This document shows, in pieces, positions 6,307 to 10,225 of a DNA stretch of 10,225 nt (position 1 is the stretch's first letter; every line of letters begins with the position of its first letter). The stretch covers positions 674 through 10,898 of the forward strand of contig PLXD01000084.1 of the NCBI GenBank assembly GCA_003151295.1, in the 5' to 3' direction. Source of the DNA: Chitinophagaceae bacterium (GTDB lineage Bacteria; Bacteroidota; Bacteroidia; Chitinophagales; Chitinophagaceae). A program made the translations under genes and the position numbers. The notes beneath the pieces were generated by a model, which saw nothing but the letters and a program-made list of their open reading frames with translations, was not told where the DNA came from and made no database searches.

Positions 6307-7428
6307 TTAAGCCGTTCCCACAACTCCTAAATAATAGTTAACCGGATTGGTTTTTGTCTCCGATTTTAGGACGGCAAAGGTAAGGAATTTTTCCCGCAAA
6401 ATCTCATATAGCAGATCTATCGTGAACTGTTCGCTTTCAAAATGGCCGATATCGGCGATCACCATCCGGCCTTCCGCCTGAAAGAATTCATGATATTTCA
6501 GGTCAGCTGTAATAAAAAAGTCGATTTTTGCAGATAAAGCATTGGGTATCAGAAAGCTACCAGCCCCGCCGCAGACCGCACAGGTTTTTACCAGCCGGCC
6601 TGTAAGGGGCGTATGACGCAGAACGGGCAGGAGAAAGGCCTGTTTGATAATTTCTAAAAAAGCGGTTTCCTCCATGGCTTCCGGCAATTGACCGATCAGG
6701 CCGGAGCCGGTTCCCGGGTGGGTATTGGCAAGGCCGACCAGGTCATAAGCCGGTTCCTCGTAGGGATGAGCTCCGATCATCGCCTCTATGATCTCCCGGG
6801 AACGATGAGCAGGCAGGATGAACTCCATTTTCACTTCCTTTTCTGTATGCCGGGAACCCGGTTGCCCTGCAAAAGGATGGCTTCCTTCCTCACCCTTAAA
6901 AGTACCGGTCCCCTCTGCCTGGAAACTGCACTCGCTATAATTCCCGATAGTCCCGGCCCCGGCGGCAAAAATGGCATTCCGCACCTCCTCTGCCTGGTCC
7001 AGGGGCACAAAACAATAAAGTTTCTGCAGAACACCCTCGCGGGGGGCCAGGGGCACACGGCCCTCTTCCCTCAATCCCAGCCTGTCGGCGATCCTTCCGT
7101 TCACCCCTAGCAACACATTGTCCAGATTGGTATGGATGGCATAGATCGCGATATCATGCCTGATTGCGGCGATCACCGTCCGTTCCACCAGGTTGCTGCC
7201 CGTGATCTTTTTCAGTCCGCCGAAGATAACCGGATGATGGGCTACGATCAGGTTACATTTTTTCCCGATAGCTTCCTCTACAACGTCTGGCGTCACATCC
7301 AGTGTTGTCAGTACACCTGTGCATTCCCAACTACTGTCGCCCGTCAGCAGGCCCGCATTGTCATAATGCTCCTGGTAAGCCAGGGGAGCCAGAGATTCGA
7401 GGTGCGATAGGACGGTAGCTATTGACAT
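6307..7428 (-). CDS. Nif3-like dinuclear metal-centre hexameric protein (YbgI/YqfO family)
   Basis: This 373-residue protein has the split Nif3 domain characteristic of the YqfO form. The N-terminal half carries metal ligands H64 and H65 (VAHHPVIFGG) and D103 (HTNLDN). The C-terminal half carries H329 and E333 (DIGHFESEQF); the His-x3-Glu spacing matches YbgI H215/E219. Between them, at about residues 130-235, lies the PII/CutA1-like insertion found in the long form, ending with the signature HPYEEPAYDLV (221-231). Members form hexameric rings with two metal ions per subunit. The cellular function is unsettled; GTP cyclohydrolase I-type activity has been annotated, but evidence is thin. Start ATG 7428 gives the usual family N-terminus. 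It leads the minus-strand series, and a weak TATATTCG (7458-7451) could be its -7 element. Confidence 0.95.
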   Translation of the reverse strand: MSIATVLSHLESLAPLAYQEHYDNAGLLTGDSSWECTGVLTTLDVTPDVVEEAIGKKCNLIVAHHPVIFGGLKKITGSNLVERTVIAAIRHDIAIYAIHTNLDNVLLGVNGRIADRLGLREEGRVPLAPREGVLQKLYCFVPLDQAEEVRNAIFAAGAGTIGNYSECSFQAEGTGTFKGEEGSHPFAGQPGSRHTEKEVKMEFILPAHRSREIIEAMIGAHPYEEPAYDLVGLANTHPGTGSGLIGQLPEAMEETAFLEIIKQAFLLPVLRHTPLTGRLVKTCAVCGGAGSFLIPNALSAKIDFFITADLKYHEFFQAEGRMVIADIGHFESEQFTIDLLYEILREKFLTFAVLKSETKTNPVNYYLGVVGTA

Positions 7429-7483
7429 GGCAGAATTTATTAGGTTTTACCGAATATAGACGATAACAACGCAATGCCGGTGC

Positions 7484-7514
7484 TTTGAATTACAGAATAT
7501 TATTTTTACATTTA
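7484..7514 (+). promoter_or_regulatory. Bacteroidota-type promoter of the DUF805 gene
   Basis: TTTG at 7484-7487 is followed after exactly 19 bp by TACATTTA at 7507-7514, one mismatch from TAnnTTTG. The predicted start near 7521 gives a leader of about 37 nt, nearly the same geometry as the DUF2795 promoter. The leader is A-rich and lacks a Shine-Dalgarno motif. Confidence 0.55.
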
Positions 7515-7557
7515 ATATCACTCCCCAAAAATCAGAAAACAACTAAAACCTAAAATT

Positions 7558-7923
7558 ATGAATTGGTATCTAACAGTTTTAAAAAAGTATGCAATATTCA
7601 GTGGAAGGGCCAGCCGGAGCGAATACTGGTATTTCGTGCTATTTAATATTATCATTCTTCTGGTCCTGCAATTCATCGGAATGTCCATGCACAGTCTGTT
7701 TTTATATTGGATCTACTATCTTGCTGTGCTGATTCCTTCTCTCGCCGTAGCGGTCAGAAGAATGCATGATGTGAACAAAAGCGGCTGGTTCATCCTGATA
7801 CCTATTTATAACCTTATATTAGCCTGTACCGCAGGAACAAACGGTCCTAATCAATATGGATCCGATCCCCTGCGACCTGAATACGATGAATTCCTGGAAC
7901 AACCCCCCAACCCCCAGGTATAA
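7558..7923 (+). CDS. DUF805 family inner-membrane protein (YhaH-like)
   Basis: This 121-residue membrane protein has the two DUF805 hallmarks: FSGRASRSEYW near the N-terminus (residues 14-24) and RRMHDVNKSGWF (67-78). Three hydrophobic segments are visible at about 24-42, 47-66 and 77-93. They are followed by a polar, proline-rich tail in which GPNQYGSDPL is the usual family ending. Members such as E. coli YhaH/YhaI are inner-membrane proteins of unknown function. ATG 7558 is the only sensible start. It is transcribed alone, divergent from the Nif3-like gene across a 129-bp region, and ends before a strong stem-loop. Confidence 0.93.
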   Translation: MNWYLTVLKKYAIFSGRASRSEYWYFVLFNIIILLVLQFIGMSMHSLFLYWIYYLAVLIPSLAVAVRRMHDVNKSGWFILIPIYNLILACTAGTNGPNQYGSDPLRPEYDEFLEQPPNPQV

Positions 7924-7961
7924 TAATTAACTAACTTTCTGGCATTCATCAGTTATTATTT

Positions 7962-8010
7962 TACAAGCAAAGAGGCCGTCTCAGGCAATGGGACGGCCTC
8001 TTTGCTTGTA
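7962..8010. terminator. Strong stem-loop between convergent DUF805 and surface-protein genes
   Basis: TACAAGCAAAGAGGCCGTC (7962-7980) and its exact reverse complement (7992-8010) form a 19-bp perfect stem with an 11-nt loop. The G/C-rich top and A/T-rich base, and the position between convergent genes, fit a bidirectional terminator. Neither strand has a clean T run outside the stem, so termination would rely on the T residues in the lower stem or on another factor. Confidence 0.7.
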
Positions 8011-8038
8011 TCCCCCGCTAAGGCCTTGATTCAAAAGC

Positions 8039-8083
8039 ATGAAATCCATACTTATGAAATCCGTCATTATAAAATACGTACTA
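8039..8083. repeat. Degenerate 15-bp tandem repeat, about three units
   Basis: Three successive 15-bp units read ATGAAATCCATACTT, ATGAAATCCGTCATT and ATAAAATACGTACTA. The first two match at 11 of 15 positions, and the third is more diverged. Weakly similar sequence continues to about 8113. It lies in the 3' intergenic region downstream of the surface-protein gene. On the plus strand the units are in one frame (MKSIL-MKSVI-IKYVL, then TGA), too short to call a gene. Confidence 0.45.
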
Positions 8084-8119
8084 TGACTATCAATACGACT
8101 ATTACAATCAATATTTCCC

Positions 8120-10225
8120 TTATTGCAATATCTTCTCGATCCGGCTCAGCTTGCCATCCTCATTGATCCCTTCCAGCACGATCCTGATCCTTTTGGAGAC
8201 ATCATTATTGTAAAATTGAATGGTTACTTTTCTGTTATCCTTATCCAAAAGGATATAGGGCTTCCAATACAAGGTGGAGCGCACGTCTTCTATTTCGTTA
8301 AGCGGATTACCATCGCTATAGTCGGGAGCAGAAAACTCCCTCACCAATGAATAGCCGGTCAACAGTTGCTGCTCCAACCCTTTAAAGGACAGATCGTTCC
8401 TCTTCTCATCCCCCCCCCTTTTCGTATAGATGGCAATGGTACCGCCGCCGCCGCCGCCAAAGCCTATTCCGGAACCCGGCCGGTAAACCTTAACCAAAGC
8501 GATATCCGTTACCGGGGTGCTCTGCAGGGCCTGAACATCCACCTGCATTTCATTCAGATATAAAGAAGGTGTGGATCCGCGCCATGACAGGCTGGGAGTC
8601 GAACCCGCGGTATTGATCTGCAGTCCGGCCACCTTTCCCTGAAGATAGGTGAATATGTCTATGGCCGCCGGAGCGAAAGGATCATTTACCAAATCGAAAG
8701 TATAGCCATCCCCCCCGCTGAAGAGACCGGAAGTATATTTCTCATCGAGCTTTTGCGCATCCGTTTTCACCTTACCCACAACCGTGAAGGAAGCGAGCGT
8801 TTTCACTTTTTTATCCAGTATGGGTTGAATGAGGGCTGCCTCATCGGCCAGGAACCGGTTCCGCATCAGGAAAGAGGAGTCGTTTGCCGCCCATCCTCCA
8901 TAGGCTGCCGTCAATGGCTTTGCGGATCGATATCCCCGGAACATGCCGGTACTAAAGGACACGGCAGCCTCATTCGACAAATTCCGGTTCATATTGAACT
9001 GGTAGAAAGCCCTGACCGAATCATAAAAGACCAGGCCGCTTACCCCGAACTTACTGCCGGACAAATGCGGGATAAACAGTATCTGGTGGGTGGAATCCTT
9101 TTTGTTAAGGATCACATTGAGCGATTCGTCTTTTGCGATCTTATAAGGATCCACGCCCAGCACATCGACTTTTATGGACAGGTAGTTCTGTTCAGGATAT
9201 CTGACGACAGGAGTCTTACCCCTGACCAACTGATCCCATTTGAAGCGGCGCCAGCCGTGGGTCATCATCACCAGGTCCAGGTGTTCAACCGTACTATCCT
9301 GTTCGTTCGAAAAATAATAATAGGGATCATGTACGTATCCCCTGAGGTCACCGGTCAGCAGCAACCTGGAAATGATATTATCGTCATTCGCATTTATCCC
9401 GTCGGCATCCTCGTCGGTGATAGCCAGTGAGAGATTCGCCCTGAGCGTATCGGGCACTTCTACCTGGATTGTATTTTTCCCCCGCTTATTTGTATTTTGG
9501 GTAATGATCTTCAGCTTGGGAGAAAACCGGAATTCATGGTTGTTGACAAAAACCACTCGCTCGGCTACCGGCCGATCATCCGAGGTAAAAAGGGTGATCT
9601 GCAGGACACCGGAAGGCAACTGCCCGACCGGTATCGTTCCCCCGCTCATAAAATTGTCCTCCAGGTTGATCCGCGCTTTATAGACCATGTGTTGGTGCAT
9701 ATGGCCAATGATCGTGAGATGCTTATATTCCGGGCCGGATTCCGAAGACCTGGCCACGGAAAATAATATCTTCCCCTTAGCGGTGATCGTTCGCAATACA
9801 GCCCCGATGGGTTTAATAGCAGGAAGGCCTGTATTATGCTCGATACCCAGGTCATCCTTCCAAACCGCATACATTGAATCACCCTTATTGGATGTCACCA
9901 GGAATTTACCCATCCCGTCATGCTCAGAACCGAATACCAGTAATTCCCTGCCGGTAGCGTCCCGTAGGGAGCCTTTTACGGATACCGGTAACCCATACGT
10001 GTCATTGGCCTTAAAAGCCACCATATTTTCCATCCCCGCTACCAGGTCTCCTCCCTCGGGAAAAAACTGCAGCCGTCTTTCCGCTTTAACGGATGCAACC
10101 GTCGAGTCCCCCTTCCTGCTAAAAATCCGTATGTCCTTTTCATAGAAAAATGCCGTATCGTAATTCAGCATCCAGGTGGTATAAGCACGGATATGGAGAT
10201 GATTGCCTTTAATATTTTGAGGCAG
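8120..10225 (-). CDS. Large surface protein with macroglobulin-like domains and a TonB-plug-like segment, partial (N-terminus off the right edge)
   Basis: The frame is open to the window edge. The 18 codons upstream of the first ATG (10171) read LPQNIKGNHLHIRAYTTW, the normal lead-in of this family, so 10171 is an internal methionine and at least 701 residues are present. Numbering from 10171, a beta-rich MG2-like segment (LQFFPEGGDLV at 34-44, HDGMGKF at 84-90) is followed by a second domain ending LLLTGDLRGYVHDPYYYF (270-287). Next comes a TonB-plug-like segment (about 460-590): FDLVNDPF, YLQGKVAGLQI (509-519), SLSWRG, LYLNEM, and a Gly-rich loop before IAIYTKRGG. The C-terminus returns to a macroglobulin-like motif (TLYWKPY 633-639, VLEGINEDGKL). 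No beta-barrel follows the plug. Family members are exported and probably outer-membrane associated; the function is unknown. Confidence 0.85.
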   Translation of the reverse strand: MPQNIKGNHLHIRAYTTWMLNYDTAFFYEKDIRIFSRKGDSTVASVKAERRLQFFPEGGDLVAGMENMVAFKANDTYGLPVSVKGSLRDATGRELLVFGSEHDGMGKFLVTSNKGDSMYAVWKDDLGIEHNTGLPAIKPIGAVLRTITAKGKILFSVARSSESGPEYKHLTIIGHMHQHMVYKARINLEDNFMSGGTIPVGQLPSGVLQITLFTSDDRPVAERVVFVNNHEFRFSPKLKIITQNTNKRGKNTIQVEVPDTLRANLSLAITDEDADGINANDDNIISRLLLTGDLRGYVHDPYYYFSNEQDSTVEHLDLVMMTHGWRRFKWDQLVRGKTPVVRYPEQNYLSIKVDVLGVDPYKIAKDESLNVILNKKDSTHQILFIPHLSGSKFGVSGLVFYDSVRAFYQFNMNRNLSNEAAVSFSTGMFRGYRSAKPLTAAYGGWAANDSSFLMRNRFLADEAALIQPILDKKVKTLASFTVVGKVKTDAQKLDEKYTSGLFSGGDGYTFDLVNDPFAPAAIDIFTYLQGKVAGLQINTAGSTPSLSWRGSTPSLYLNEMQVDVQALQSTPVTDIALVKVYRPGSGIGFGGGGGGTIAIYTKRGGDEKRNDLSFKGLEQQLLTGYSLVREFSAPDYSDGNPLNEIEDVRSTLYWKPYILLDKDNRKVTIQFYNNDVSKRIRIVLEGINEDGKLSRIEKILQ
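8410..8458. repeat. Homopolymer and trinucleotide tracts in the surface-protein gene
   Basis: On the coding (minus) strand a run of nine G (8418-8410) encodes part of R-G-G-D. Thirty bases upstream lies a run of GGC units (8458-8442) that encodes most of a six-glycine loop. A further run of seven G lies at 8716-8710 in the same gene. Such tracts are prone to slippage. A frame change at the G9 run would replace the last 96 or so residues. Confidence 0.7.

Noticed and set aside
8753..9430. A 225-codon plus-strand open frame
   Set aside because: It lies antisense to the conserved surface-protein gene, shows no recognisable domain, and the minus frame carries clear family motifs.
10169..10171. 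ATG at 10171 as the start of the surface protein
   Set aside because: The upstream 18 codons are open and read as the continuation of the same domain, so the gene extends beyond the window.
1..10225. A new defence, mobile or biosynthetic system
   Set aside because: No recombinase, transposase, CRISPR repeat, toxin-antitoxin pair or RNA gene was found. The gene content is housekeeping plus typical Bacteroidota surface genes.

Overview
The window looks like an ordinary chromosomal segment of a member of the Bacteroidota, most likely family Chitinophagaceae (inference). Three observations support this. Two plus-strand genes are preceded by near-consensus Bacteroidota sigma-ABfr promoters (TTTG, 19 bp, TAnnTTTG). 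Start codons have A-rich leaders and no Shine-Dalgarno motif. The protein set is typical of the phylum: the short acidic DUF2795 protein, a Bacteroidota-type FabI, and a large surface protein that joins macroglobulin-like domains to a TonB-plug-like segment.

Layout. The left edge (1-506, minus) is the N-terminal part of a LolD-type ABC ATPase, cut by the window. A divergent intergenic region holds a strong promoter with a perfect 10-bp inverted repeat across its -7 element; this drives a 73-residue DUF2795 protein (703-924, plus). A terminator hairpin separates that gene from a long minus-strand series. In transcription order, from 7428 down to 1006, the series is: Nif3-like metal protein, coiled-coil zinc-ribbon protein, secreted TPR protein, recN, a small two-helix membrane protein, fabI. 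Nif3 to zinc ribbon (12 nt) and recN to the membrane protein (23 nt) are tightly spaced. The other gaps are 74-171 nt, so one long transcript is possible but not shown. Divergent from Nif3 is a DUF805 membrane protein (7558-7923, plus), which converges through a 19-bp perfect stem-loop on a large minus-strand surface-protein gene (8120-10225) whose 5' end lies outside the window.

How the genes relate. They are mostly housekeeping: lipoprotein release (LolD), fatty-acid elongation (FabI), double-strand-break repair (RecN), and a Nif3/zinc-ribbon pair that commonly sits together in this phylum. The surface protein probably acts at the outer membrane. I see no mobile element, CRISPR array, RNA gene, toxin-antitoxin pair or obvious new defence or biosynthetic system.

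The items worth a second look are small: the operator-like repeat at the DUF2795 promoter, an unannotated coding-like stretch just upstream of fabI, a tandem duplication across the TPR gene's stop codon, a 15-bp periodic sequence near 8039-8083, and homopolymer and GGC tracts in the surface-protein gene.
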